This document shows positions 11,501 to 22,711 of a stretch of DNA of 64,000 nt, in pieces. Under the pieces are notes generated by a model. The model was not told where the DNA came from, searched no databases, and worked only from the letters and a program-made list of their open reading frames with translations. The DNA lies in contig JAWZYV010011917.1 of the NCBI GenBank assembly GCA_038373885.1, positions 434,001-498,000 of the forward strand, read 5' to 3'. The translations under genes and the position numbers were made by a program. Each line of letters begins with the position of its first letter. Within the stretch, counting starts at the first letter, position 1. This DNA is from Cheiracanthium punctorium (lineage: Eukaryota; Arthropoda; Arachnida; Araneae; Cheiracanthiidae).

Positions 11501-13374
11501 AGTGCGAAAACAAAAGCAGATTTCATCAATGAAATGGATTTAAACATCGTCCAAAAAACATCCAAAATGCAAATGAAACTGATAAAATTAAAATAAAAAG
11601 AAACCACTCAGCTTTTCGAAGAAAGGTGACTTGACTGTCAAAGTATTCATTTCGATGCAAAAAAGAGCTACCACGCCACCTAACTGAAAATTGATTAACT
11701 GAACAATCAGGACTTGTATGAAAACACGAATAATTAAATTTGACCATTTCAATGCCAAACCAGATCCAGGATTTTCAAAATTTTGATTCAAATTTCAAAT
11801 TGTGCAAAATTTAGCTCAAAATCAAGTACAAGCACTTAAGTGAATAAAATGAAATTAATGTGAAATATAAACTGCTTCCTCTTAAAAATCAATTTTTGGA
11901 TATTTTCTTTTCAATTTAATATTCATTCTTCTTTTGTAACTTCAAATGACCTCTTGACGTTCAAAGTCCATTTCACTAAAGCAAAACGATCATTTTGCAA
12001 ATAAAATATGTTCTCTATTGTCAGTTTGACTCAGAAGTTTGTTACTCTCTAACCTGTAATATTTTAACAATACACAATACAATTGCTTTCTTTGCCAATA
12101 TGAGTATTGCATCCTTACTGATTGCGTCATTCTTACGTATTGCATTACATCCTGCCTTATTACTAACTGGGATTTGCTTATTGTATTCTAGCTGCACCTA
12201 CAGTGCAAACGAAATTTCACACTTTTTGAAAATATTCATTACCTATTAGCCCGTCCCCGACGTGTACTTCAGTCAGTAATATTTTTGTATATTATTAAAG
12301 CTTTTTAACACACTGTCTAAGTAATGTTACTATGAAATCAATGAGACTGAGAACTAACTGCTCCTTGTGAAAGAGTTGACTTAATCTTTCATTATTATGT
12401 AGTTCAAATGTGGATATTTTTTAGTTTTAAACACTCCGAGCTTTGTAGCAAAAATGAGCTATTTGTGTTAAAGTTGTGTGCAGTAGAAACGCATTAAATT
12501 CTTGTCGAAGTCACCAGGAATAGGCACTTTCTGACACTCATAGATAAAGACAAAAATCACAGGTGTCACAGTCTAAATAAATAGAAAACGATGAAATTTT
12601 TAAAACAAAAAAAAAAAACGTTCTGCACCCATATTTTCAAGAATAAGAGAGTGAAGGGGGAATGTACGAAAGGAAAATACTTTTTAATGCATATTTATAA
12701 AAAAGTAAATGTCCCCTACTGTGAATTTTATAAGATGCATAATACTCGCATGTGTTATTTTGAAATCATTGACTCAATGTAAATTTAAATAAATTCGTTT
12801 CATTCAAGCACAGCCTTCTTAGGAATAGAGGACTTCTCGTTCTTAATTTACTTATTAGTCCTCACAGATTGGGGGTTTCCCTTTCACATGGCAGCTCATG
12901 CACATGAGACACTTTGGTATCGTATTTTTACCCTGTTGTCAGTCTAAGACCATCGTGTGATAGTATTTTTTTAAATAGATATTTTGGAACACTGCTCAAT
13001 TTTCTTGGACATGTTTGATGTTCAGAGCGAAAATCAAGCCAGTCAGATCCCTGGACGATATCCCTACCTTTTCCAAAATGGCTGTCTCCCATTGTACTTT
13101 TTGAAGTGCGAAAACAAAAGCAGATTTCATCAATGAAATGGATTTAAACATCGTCCAAAAAACATCCAAAATGCAAATGAAACTGATAAAATTAAAATAA
13201 AAAGAAACCACTCAGCTTTTCGAAGAAAGGTGACTTGACTGTCAAAGTATTCATTTCGATGCAAAAAAGAGCTACCACGCCACCTAACTGAAAATTGATT
13301 AACTGAACAATCAGGACTTGTATGAAAACACGAATAATTAAATTTGACCATTTCAGTGCCAAACCAGATTCAGC
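8568..13374. repeat. three tandem copies of a 1603-bp unit
   Basis: Units 8568-10170, 10171-11773 and 11774 to about 13374 are head to tail and nearly identical. I see only a few substitutions (for example TTTCAGTGCC versus TTTCAATGCC) and one extra A in the poly-A run of unit 3. Each unit carries the same short frames: an 84-codon plus-strand frame at 8789, 10392 and 11995, and overlapping 71- and 73-codon minus-strand frames. I recognise none, and their equal spacing shows only that the unit is copied. Each unit also holds a sequence resembling a Helitron 3' end near 9046-9075. Confidence 0.95.
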
Positions 13375-14396
13375 TAGGTACTGGTATTTACAAGGCATAT
13401 TTTACAGCAAAACAACCCTATTGAATGATTTTTGAAAGGCAAAATGAAGTGTAAACTTGTACAGTTGTACGTGCACTTCGTAAGGTGAAACCTCGTCGTC
13501 TGATAAAGCAGCCGTTAGTGTAAACACGACAAAAACTAACGATTGGGCGAGCTTCAAAACTTTAATAAAATCCATACTTTCTTTTCATTTCGTAATACTT
13601 ACCACAATTATCTGTCCAAAAAAATTACGATTTTAGATATTGTCATTATTGTGCTAAACAAAAGTTCATTTTTTGACTAAAATGGTTCGATCTGCTGACA
13701 GAAAATGAAAATACGCGATGCATAAAAGCTCTTGATGTTTTACACATGATATGCTATTTTCTAACTTCAGCCATATCATGTGCATAAATCTTACTCTGCG
13801 CTATTCTTTGATATTTGAAAACATTCCAAGATAGCGGCTTGAATATATTACTTTCTTTTCAAAATATGCTCAACGTTCCTAATTCGTATCATCGATGGCT
13901 TGAATTTTAACAATGGGAATGGTAAGAGTATTACAAAATAGTCCATGAAAAGATACTTATAAAAATTTTCTTTCACGGCCAGATTCCTTTATGGATAATA
14001 CAGAATAATATTAATACTGCACGCTGCAAATTGATGTCACTCGTGATTTCTCTAGGGTGCATTTGTTCTTTCAGAATGCTTTACAAAATGAAACTTTTTT
14101 TGTTGGTATTTTTCTAGTAACAGATAAGGTTGTATTTAACGTAACTCAAAACTTCACTAGGAGAGTAAGCTCAGGGTTTTTGAAACGCTGCGATTAGTAC
14201 TTTTACTAACCAATTAGTAAAACTGGTAAGAAACTAACTATACTAGCTAACCGATGTACAATCACTATACTAACCGATCAGTAACAAATCGTCTTGTAAA
14301 ATTGTTTATCTCAGAGATTCAAAATCCCCTTACCTGTGCTGCATTAAATATCGACATAGTGTACTAGTCTTGAATATTTATTGGCCTACCTTATGA
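13375..14396. other. AT-rich unassigned sequence
   Basis: No coding frame or known repeat recognised. Short CTAACCGAT and TTAGTAA repeats occur near 14200-14285. Confidence 0.5.
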
Positions 14397-14467
14397 TAGG
14401 GGAAGTAAGGTGAGATGACGAACTCTGTATTTTTCAGAGGCAATTACAAATTGCAGCTCTGTTTTAA

Positions 14468-14756
14468 CCCTTTGAGGCGCAATCCTTTCCCAATGCTGAA
14501 AAAAAAATTTTTTCAGCATTGGGCAATCTATCCAGCCGTTCTCGCATTCTTCCATTTCCTAGCAGATGTCAGTGCTGTTAAAAAGAATCGTGACAATTTT
14601 TTGACGGGAAATGACGTGCTAAAAAGTAAAGGATTCTCGTGGAGCTATGTCACCCGCAACTATTTTTATAGAAATCAAATCTATTCTTCGTGACTGGCAA
14701 TAGTCAAAACGTCAGAGTTTGGTATACCCAGAGCGGGAACACTGCGCGTTAAAGGG
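14468..14756. mobile_element. piggyBac-type MITE, copy 1
   Basis: Flanked by TTAA on both sides (14464-14467 and 14757-14760), the target of piggyBac-like elements. Ends are CCCTTTGAGGCGCAA and the near-inverse TGCGCGTTAAAGGG. 289 bp, no transposase. Just inside the left end is a perfect small palindrome, CCCAATGCTGAAAA facing TTTTCAGCATTGGG. Confidence 0.85.
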
Positions 14757-14760
14757 TTAA

Positions 14761-15021
14761 GGCAATTTCTAAGACGCCAGAGTTTTGAGTTATGCTGCCC
14801 ACAATAATTAATATAATTTAAGATCGCTTTGTGAGTAGTGATGAGATGACTCAAATGCATTTCTGCAAATTTGTTTGCAAATTTTGGACTTCAGAACATA
14901 CGGAATCATCCGATTACGGTGTTATGTATTCTCCTCAATAAAAATGTTTCGAAATGCAACTCCTATTGTTAAAAATAACGTGTCTTATATTTTATTTACG
15001 ATCGTTTTCGATTTAACGCTG
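14761..15021. other. spacer between the two MITEs
   Basis: AT-rich interior of the TA-flanked element; no feature recognised. Confidence 0.5.
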
Positions 15022-15025
15022 TTAA

Positions 15026-15411
15026 CCCTTTGAGGCGCAACCCTTTCCCAATGCTGAAAAAAGGGCAGCCGTTGCCATCGCTCGACTTAACTACCAGCAA
15101 AATGGCGGACGATCGAAACGTTCATCGCGTGCCACAGATCTATCGTGCCACAGACCCATTTTTGACGATAGCTGGCTGTGCCCGGCACAACCAGCTGCGT
15201 CAAAAAAGGGGTATCTAGATCTGTGGCACGCGATGAACGTTTCGATCGTCCGCCATCTTGTTGGTAGTTAAGTCGAGCGATGGCAACGGCTGCCCTTTTT
15301 TCAGCATTCGGCAGTGTATCCAGCTGTTCTCGCATTCTTCCATTTTTCAGCAGATGTCAGTGCTGTTAAAAATAATCGATTCCCAGAGCGGGAACACTGC
15401 GCGTTAAAGGG
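15026..15411. mobile_element. piggyBac-type MITE, copy 2, with a long internal palindrome
   Basis: TTAA on both sides (15022-15025 and 15412-15415) and the same ends as copy 1. The interior differs: arms of about 90 bp (15051-15141 and 15217-15308) are near-perfect reverse complements, including GGCAGCCGTTGCCATCGCTC and its inverse. This gives a very stable potential hairpin with a ~75-bp loop. Overlapping 62- and 82-codon frames on the two strands follow from the palindrome. Confidence 0.88.
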
Positions 15412-16195
15412 TTAAACAAATTTAAATGGAAAATGGCGATGAGGGGTATGATCACGAGGAGTTCTTCGACGACCAGCAAGAAAGCAACGAAGAATGAACA
15501 AGTTACGAATCTTGGACACATGATCAATGATCAGGCTGGGATCACAATGAAGCAAATCACTTACCTTAAAAATGACATTTTTGTTATAACTTCATTCCCC
15601 GTAATTTTTCTTAATTTTTGTGTTTCACTATGGGTGATGTGTCATTATTTGTCTCAGCGTTTATCTGCGTCATTTTCATTAACTACATAAATGATATTGT
15701 TTTTCTGCATTTTTTAAATAAATCTTTATTTGATAAGCTAATCGTCATCTTATCCCCCCCCAACCCCCGAAGCAACCACGGGGTAAGATGGCAAAGAACT
15801 TTTTTTTTAATATTTTGGCATCTTCGAAAAGGAGATCAATTTTTTGTGAAACACAAAGGTTCAAAAATGTCTTTGTGTAAATTTCATTGTATTAAACCAC
15901 TTATTGATTTCAGGAAAAATATTTGAAGCGTAAGTTCGTCATCTTACCCCCTTTCCCCTAAATGTTTTTGTTACACATTTAAAAAGTTAGGTATGCGAAA
16001 ATCACTTTTTAAATACTATCAGTGACCCTGCATAGTTGGAAAATCATTGAAAACTTTCTATGTATACAGATATATATTTTAGATCGATTACAATAAGTGT
16101 ATATAAAGTCAGGCTAGTAAGGATAAGGGGCATTAGCTTGCTGTAATATCCGCTTTTCATTGTTCAGATACCTCGTATACCTCGTGAATAGATGT

Positions 16196-16500
16196 TTCAG
16201 TAGGATAATGATCCAAAGCACAGCTATGAAATGGTGTAAAAATTAAAAATACTGTTCAACCAAGAAAATTTAAATTTTGAACTGGCCAAGTCAATCACTT
16301 GACTTCAGTTCACTTCAACACCTTTGGGAACACATCGGAAGAAAAGTCAGGACAGGAAAAGGCAGGACACTTTCGGATCTTTAATTGGAATGGGCGAAAC
16401 TCCCCCTAGTTTCACCTTACAAAACCTTGTTAATCCCATGCCCTTATGAAATGCAGCATTTCTCAAAGCAAAGGGATGTGCAACTAAATACTAAATGTTG
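16196..16500 (+). pseudogene. Tc1-like transposase, C-terminal fragment
   Basis: In shifting plus-strand frames the translation shows DNDPKH (preceded by an in-frame stop), then WPSQSLDFSSLQHLWEHI, which corresponds to the WPSQSPDLNPIENLW block around the last catalytic residues of Tc1/mariner DDE transposases, then KAKGCATKY, as in the usual KAKGGxTKY end. The alignment needs at least one frameshift and a stop, so it is dead. The transposase would cut and rejoin transposon ends in the nucleus. The N-terminal DNA-binding half is not visible upstream. Confidence 0.85.
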
Positions 16501-18340
16501 CTATATTTCTTTACATTCAGACGATCAATTTTAATATAAGTTTAGAAAAACTGTACTCTCGCAAAATTTCTGCTTTCAACTTTTTAAATTCACAATTTTC
16601 ATATATATTATTAGCTATACATTATGTAGGACGACTAAAGCTACAAAATACTCATTTACATTCTTTAAGAAATTTTGTTTACAGGAAAAGTTACGAACAA
16701 AAAATATATCGTGCCAAAACTTTTGTGAGTTGCTGCATATATTTGTCGAAAATTGTTGTATATTTCAAATTCTATAGCATTATCCTCCGCAATTTATTCC
16801 TTTACTCTCCTCTTAGAAATTAGGTCGCATATTTTCTTATATGTAAAGCATAAATCCTTTATCTTTTCAAAACTTCCCGTAGTTCGAAAATAGTTTTCTC
16901 ATTTGAGAAGCTAATTAAAAGAAACTTTCTTATGGTTATAAAGGGCCCTTACGGTATACGAATAACAAAAAATAAGTAGTTGCTTATATAAACTTCGATG
17001 TTTAATAAAAGATTGTTACGCGACCTTTGTAGAAACCTAAATACTTTCCAAAAGAAATAGTCATCGACTTTAATAATATGGTCATAATTTAGTGCATTAT
17101 CTCTGTCTCCTGAATTGCTGTAATTTGTAAAGTAAGGTAATTTTTAGCGTGGACAGTATAAATGGGCTCTATAGCTAGACAAATGAAGTTTACCAATTTC
17201 TTCAAAATAGCTGCAGAACCTATTAAGTTGTGGTTTTAAGATAAATCAAAGCCCTATTTCATAAAACTTGAGGCTTACTGTAAAAAGCTGAACCGATAAA
17301 GTAATAAACTAGAAATTTGAACATTTGTATTTTACTATCATATACTGTTAAAAGCAGGCCGATTGTGTTTTAGGACTCTGACAAATATAGTCCAACTGCT
17401 TGCTTGTCTTGCAATAGTTTGTAAGTGTATGGAAATAAGCTTTACAATGTCTTGAGGATTTATTTTATTTGTTTGTTTTTTTTTCTGCGCAAAAAAAGTT
17501 GATGATTTAAGTAACAATTAAAAACTTTAGAAATACTCTCGTCATTAACCGTTTTGATGATGGAACTTCATTATTTAGTTCAACTGACGATCTAAAAGAA
17601 ATAATAACAGCAGTTTTAGCGAATTTGCTGTATTATTTACACTAAATAAAAATTTATGCCACAAACTGCTTCTAATCGCTTCATGCAACATAAAAACATT
17701 TTTAAAATAATAGTTGCACTAAAATTAATTTTGTTATTATAGTTTCTGTATAATTTTATATTTAAATCCCAAACGGTAATGCTCTTTTAACCACATTAAT
17801 TACATGGATTTCTTATTAAACAAAATACTGTGAAATAATTTGTAGTTAGTTTTTTTTAATATAGTCTCAATTCAAATTATGAACTGAAACATTCACTTCT
17901 TCGAATGCATGCTGGGGACTGATTTAAAATATTTTTCATGTAACTTAAAAAGAAACTTTAGGCTTGCTTATCAAAATACAATTATTTTTAATGTTCGGCG
18001 CGGATACAACTTTCCTTTAAATGAATGCAAGCATTTTGTTTCTTGTAATAATTTTCATAATCGACTCATTGAACGGGAAGGTTAGAGCACATTTCATTTA
18101 CTGATACACATTACACCTTTCCAAAGTTATATAAATGAATTAAATAATTAGAAAATGCAATTTCTTTCATTTGAATTAGTTAACTCTTTTAGAAAGTTGT
18201 TCTCTATTCATATTCTTTTCCTGGAAATGAATGAAATCGTGATCTTTACAAAGGCGTTTCATAAATTTGCAAGCGCATAAAAACTATCTCAAGTCTTTAG
18301 ATATATCTACAAAGAGCTTGAGGAATATCTGGCTTAATTC
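16501..18340. other. AT-rich unassigned sequence
   Basis: About 1.8 kb with frequent stops; no RNA, coding or repeat feature recognised. Confidence 0.6.
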
Positions 18341-18351
18341 TAAAGAGTGGT

Positions 18352-18642
18352 TAGGAGCAGTGGTAGCCCAGTGGTTAAGGCGTTGGACTCGTAACCGGAA
18401 GGTTATGGGTTCGATACCGACGTACCACTAAAGACCACCGTGTACATGCGGTGTACGTGCACGTTAAATCCGTGGTTCCGAAAGTCCTCTCGGCGGTCGC
18501 TAGCAGTTTCCGAGGGGTGCCATTATTCAGAAGTCCCCCACCTTCTGATGAGGTTCCAAATTGTGGCGGGAAATTACGGGAAGGACGTATATGTAGCTCT
18601 AAGCGACACATTCAGTGACGCGAGCTGTCCTCTCCTGGCAAA
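18352..18642 (+). mobile_element. tRNA-derived SINE with intact target duplication
   Basis: Flanked by an 11-bp direct repeat TAAAGAGTGGT (18341-18351 and 18643-18653). The head has an A box TAGCCCAGTGG (18364-18374) and B box GGTTCGATACC (18408-18418), a tRNA-like RNA polymerase III promoter. The ~220-bp body is GC-richer than the surroundings. The perfect target repeat suggests a fairly recent insertion. Frames across it (18375-18655) are not genes. Confidence 0.9.
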
Positions 18643-18653
18643 TAAAGAGTGGT

Positions 18654-19121
18654 AAAGGAAATCAATACAATGCAGAATGGCATAGGAATGCAAAGTCAAA
18701 AACGATCGTCTTTATATACATAAATAATTGCTTCACAAAAATCCTTAAATTGTTGCTGCAGTTTTTAGACAACAACATTTTCCTAAAGTACTACATTTAA
18801 ATCGATAATTATGAATTGTGTTTCATTTTAAACTGTGCAATTTTCATATACAAAAGTTTCTAAAAATGCTTTATAAGGAAAATTATACACCTTTTGCGAA
18901 GCAATTATATAAAAAATAAAATAAAATAAAGTCTCGCTTTCTTTCCTCGGCAACCCTTTGTGCTAGATATTGAAGCACCCAATATAATTCGATAAATGCC
19001 AACCTCTGTTAATTAATAGTTACGTATATCGCATTTTTATCAATTTGATTAAAGATTTTTCACATAAAAGGAGTGTCATATTTGATTTGCTTTTTCATTT
19101 CATGCCTCAATCTTTTCTTAA
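18654..19121. other. AT-rich unassigned sequence
   Basis: Sequence between the SINE and the gypsy element; no feature recognised. Confidence 0.6.
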
Positions 19122-19125
19122 ATAT

Positions 19126-19757
19126 TGTTATGAATTTTATTGTAAATACTTGTAAATAATGTAAATAAGATGTAAATAGTGTAAATAATATTAATTATAT
19201 GTGAAAAAGTATCCCTTTTCGCCAGGTTTGCGAAAGATTTAGAAAACTATAAATTAACGGCACAATTTCTTCAGAATTGAATAATTTGGTGGGCCAGGTG
19301 TATTGGCCGCATGGTAAGGTTACTAACGATACAAGCTGCTCATCAAAATATGCGGTAGAAGCCGAGAAATTAGCGTAGAACACAATTGAATTTTCTGGAA
19401 TCTCCAGAAACGTCGACCAACCCCACGGGTATTCCTTTTCTCCCCTCCCCCTTGCTATAAAAGGCGCGCGTGCGGGCAGAGGGGATTCATTCTGTGTTTC
19501 CAGTCGGAGATTCACTGACCTAGCGGAACCTGTTTGAGCGAGCTACTTTCGTTTTCGCGATTAGGCGAAAATTGATACTTGCGCTTGTTTGTTTAGACTC
19601 GTGTCCGAAGTAATTGTGTTTATTGACTTTTCCTGTACTGCTCTGGAGGTGTTGAGTGGGCTGCGTGCATTGTTTTAATTAGTGTATAGAAGCGTGATAA
19701 ATAAAGCTTGCTATTTATTTACCCCAAGCGTATCGCTCTTGAGTGAATTTTGTAACA
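19126..19757 (+). repeat. 5' LTR of the gypsy element
   Basis: 632 bp, TGTTA...TAACA. It carries a TATA box, TATAAAAG, at 19456-19463 and a polyadenylation signal, AATAAA, at 19699-19704, which together define a U3-R-U5 layout with transcription probably starting about 30 bp past the TATA box. Confidence 0.95.
19456..19463 (+). promoter_or_regulatory. TATA box of the gypsy 5' LTR
   Basis: TATAAAAG in a GC-rich setting inside the LTR; the same motif sits at 28656-28663 in the 3' LTR. It would drive the genomic RNA of the retrotransposon. Confidence 0.8.
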
Positions 19758-19759
19758 AC

Positions 19760-19777
19760 TGGTGTCAGAAGTGGGAT
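19760..19777 (+). other. primer binding site, tRNA-Leu type
   Basis: TGGTGTCAGAAGTGGGAT, two bases after the 5' LTR. Its complement ends ...CTTCTGACACCA, which fits the 3' end of animal tRNA-Leu from memory of that tRNA. It would prime minus-strand DNA synthesis. Confidence 0.75.
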
Positions 19778-19785
19778 AGTTGTTA

Positions 19786-20245
19786 ATGCCCGTAGCAAGA
19801 GCGATGGAAGAACAACTGAAGAACATTCTAGAAGCTATTACCGCGTCGAGTCAGTCAACGAATGCTGCCATCGCTGATGTTAAAGAATCGACGAATGCAG
19901 CTATCGACAAAGTAAATGCCGCAGTAACCGAAATAAAACAGCTAACGACGACCGAGATCGCTAAAGTGTCGGCAAGAGTTGCGGAAGTGGAAGAGGCAAC
20001 TGCAGCTGCGATCCGAAGAATCGAAGAGAGAATGCAGAGACTGGAAGCCGAGGGAGTCACGAAAGAAAGAGTAGTTGTGACGGGTGCTTCTGTGTTCTCC
20101 CCGAAAATGGAGCTGGGATCCGGCAGCGACATCACTCCTCCCGTAGCGATACCAACGCCGGTCGTTAAGGCTTCCACCTTTGACGGGAAGGCCAATTGGA
20201 GCGTTTATAAGACGCAATTCGACATGGTTGCAGCGGCGAATGGAT
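19786..20245 (+). pseudogene. gag: gag, 5' half (interrupted)
   Basis: N-terminal part of the gag structural protein, which would package the element RNA in cytoplasmic particles. The first ATG is at 19786, just after the primer site. Roughly residues 15-80 form an Ala/Glu/Lys-rich coiled coil with recurring STNAAI and EI-K motifs. Residues further on (FDGKANWSVYKTQFD) resemble the start of a gypsy capsid domain. At 20245 the frame runs into the left inverted repeat of the inserted element and stops at 20361. The frame is the one that continues at 24030 after subtracting the insertion and one copy of its 9-bp target repeat. Confidence 0.88.
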
Positions 20246-20422
20246 ACAAGCGTCTAGACCCCGATGGGGCTACTTCGGCACCATTCAATGCGCATGCTCG
20301 TAGACTTCATACGGGGTTCAAAATTCGATCCGCTCAGGAAATAAATGGTGTCGCCATCTAGTGATTACTTTTGGAAACTTTGTATTTCTCATAATAATAA
20401 GAAATTTTGAAATATTTAGGAT
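20246..20422 (+). repeat. left terminal inverted repeat
   Basis: 177 bp. The outer ~110 bp is GC-richer and open in one frame, fused to gag; the inner part is AT-rich. Pairs with 23844-24020. Confidence 0.92.
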
Positions 20423-20642
20423 CAAATTTTTTCGTTCCTAGCATTTCAGTACAGTTTAAAGATACAGCTACGTGCTTTCTTCTGATGGTCTTATGTGATA
20501 GAAAATAAAATCTCTTTAATTGTGAAATATTTCAATGTTCACTTATCTCTAACAGAAAAAGCATGTTACCACCTTTTTGGCACTACCAGTATATTTAACT
20601 ATGAATCCCTTAATGATTATAACTATTTCACTTCATTGTACA

Positions 20643-22711
20643 TCCTTATAAATAAAAATGAAATTCTGTTTGTTTGTTTGTTTGTTTGTGGATTTGATTC
20701 GTATACAAATCCACATAAATGGACCAATCAGCCTGAAATTCTTCACCGATACGTAAAATAATATAGAATAAATCATAGTCCACTTTAAAAATTTGAAAGT
20801 CCACCCGTTCCCAGAATTTAAGAGATTTTTTTATGTTCTCCACGCAAAAAGCTTTCCGTAATTGTAACCCCTGTAGTGAAAAAGGGGGAAATAAGGATCG
20901 TGGTTGCCATGTGTGGCGATTTTGCCGAATAAAATGTTTTAAATTCGCAAAGTAAAAATAAAAGAATAAGAATGATTTTTTTTTTTTCTTAGTTTATATT
21001 TGTAAGATTATTATTTTTTTATTATAATATCGTGTGCATTTGAAATCGGAGCAGGAATGAAATGTTTTATACGCAAAACAATAAGAATTGAAGATTTCCG
21101 AGGCTAATAGGTAAATTATTTTAGTTTGGCGAAAAAATAAAATGGCTCAAATGCCGATTTTGAGAAAGTGAGTTCTAGCGGTTTGCACAGTTTTTGGCTT
21201 GGCGCAATTTATTGAGAGCTTAAGGAAATAGATTTTTGAAAACAAGTGCAAAGGTTTTATTAGAATACAGCGTTAAATTTTAATGATTCGTGAAGAAATA
21301 ATGCAGTTATTAAGGGATTTCAATTGATCTATCTCCAGAATTCTCGCCAAATGAGTACATTGATTTAAGTTGGGGGAATTCCGCCAAATTTCAGAAAATT
21401 GAAATCTTCTCATTTAGTACATCGGAGTAATGATGAATAAAACACGTTATAGTTGATAATTTTAAAAAATTCGGCTGTATTAAGGGATTCAACTTTTCAA
21501 ATAAAGGCTTGCTTTACTTTTTCGCGGTCGAACCATTTCCCATATATTATTGCTGCTAAGTCAATGCTTCGAATGATTTCCTGAAAAAACGCTTGCAAAA
21601 TGGCGTATGTTGGCACTTTGGCGAGGCTTAGATTTGAAACTGGATTTTATTTGAGACTGGGATATATAATGACACTGGTTATAGATAAAAATGAATGTTG
21701 GTATGAGTGTATGAAGTTGAAAAACTCCAGCACCGTTGAGCACCGTTGCACCATGGAATTTGGTTCACCTAAGTCTTTTATCATGGAGAAGCTTTTTATG
21801 CTATCCGTTTTCCTCTAACTTGCCACCAGGTGGCGCAGCAGAACGTCGAATTCTATTCCGTTTAGCCGTTTACAATGCGGATATCGTCCAACCGATTTCA
21901 ATGAAATTTGGTACACGCGGATATTAGAACACGGAGAATATTTTTCACTATCCATTTTGCTGTAACTTGCCGCTAAATGGCGCTGCAACGCATCAACTTC
22001 TATACCGTCCGACCGATCGGCATAAAATTTCTTATACTGACACATTTCAGCACGAAGAATCTATTCTAACTGTGTTCCTTTTGATGTTACTCACCACTAG
22101 ATGGCACTGCAATGCATTATTATTTAAAGTCGCCACTAAATGACGCTGCAGCAGGCCAAATTCTTGACCATTCAAACGGTCGCTATGAAAATCAGTATAC
22201 ATAGCTATTTGAACAATGAGAATATTTTGGCGTTATCCATTTTGCTATAACTCGCCACTTGACGACACTGTAGCAAATCATTAGTTTAATTAACCACTAG
22301 ATCGCGCTGCAGTGTATCACTTCTTGCCTGTGCAACTGATCGCTATGAAAATAGGTATACATAGATATTTGAACATGGGGAAGAGTTTCGGGTTAGATGT
22401 CGCGTCAACACATGAACTTCAGGGCTGTCCAGCCGATCGTCCTGAAATTTCGTATTCATCGATATCTGAATGCGAAGAATATTTTCGCTGTATCCATTTT
22501 GCTAAAACTCGCCACTAGATTGCGCTACGCCGCATGGCCTTCTGCACCGTACAAACGATTGCCTTGAAATTCGGTATGCATGATTATTGAACACAATATA
22601 ATGAATTATCCATTTTGCTATATCTCTTTATTACAATAAATAGTAATCACCACAAATCGTAATATCAAAAAGTCCATTCATTCCCGTGCGAAGAACGGGT
22701 ACTTCAGCTAG
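20643..22711 (+). mobile_element. non-autonomous Helitron-like element
   Basis: The right end has the Helitron signature: a hairpin CCCGT-loop-ACGGG at 22683-22699, eight bases, then CTAG (22708-22711) followed by T. The left end begins TC after an A (20642-20644), followed by an AT-rich start and (TTTG)n, compatible with insertion between A and T. The interior (about 21800-22640) consists of degenerate ~130-140-bp repeats anchored on TATCCATTTTGCT. No Rep/helicase frame, so it would depend on an autonomous relative. The 3' end is better supported than the 5' end. Confidence 0.7.
21804..22640 (+). repeat. degenerate ~130-140-bp tandem repeats inside the Helitron
   Basis: TATCCATTTTGCTrTAACTYGCCAC recurs in diverged form near 21804, 21951, 22232, 22491 and 22608. 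Between anchors lie GGCGCTGCA-, CCGATCG-, TGAAATTTGGTATACA- and ATTTGAACA-like blocks. The unit count is about six with decay. Confidence 0.75.

Larger units (their letters stand above)
14399..15958. mobile_element. TA-flanked DNA transposon remnant carrying two MITEs
   Basis: The left end (from 14399, GGGGAAGTAAGGTGAGATGA) matches the reverse complement of the right end (ending 15958), GGGGAAAGGGGGTAAGATGA, and both continue into CGAACT. TA dinucleotides flank both sides (14397-14398 and 15959-15960), as for the Tc1/mariner/pogo superfamily. The right-end motif recurs internally (GGGGTAAGATGGC near 15781). A short acidic peptide frame (15426-15497, 23 codons, many Asp/Glu) could be the tail of a lost transposase; that is a guess. 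Confidence 0.6.

Noticed and set aside
19195..19515. 106-codon minus-strand frame in the LTR, again at 28395-28715
   Set aside because: It lies antisense to the LTR promoter, is present twice because LTRs are duplicated, and has no recognised similarity.
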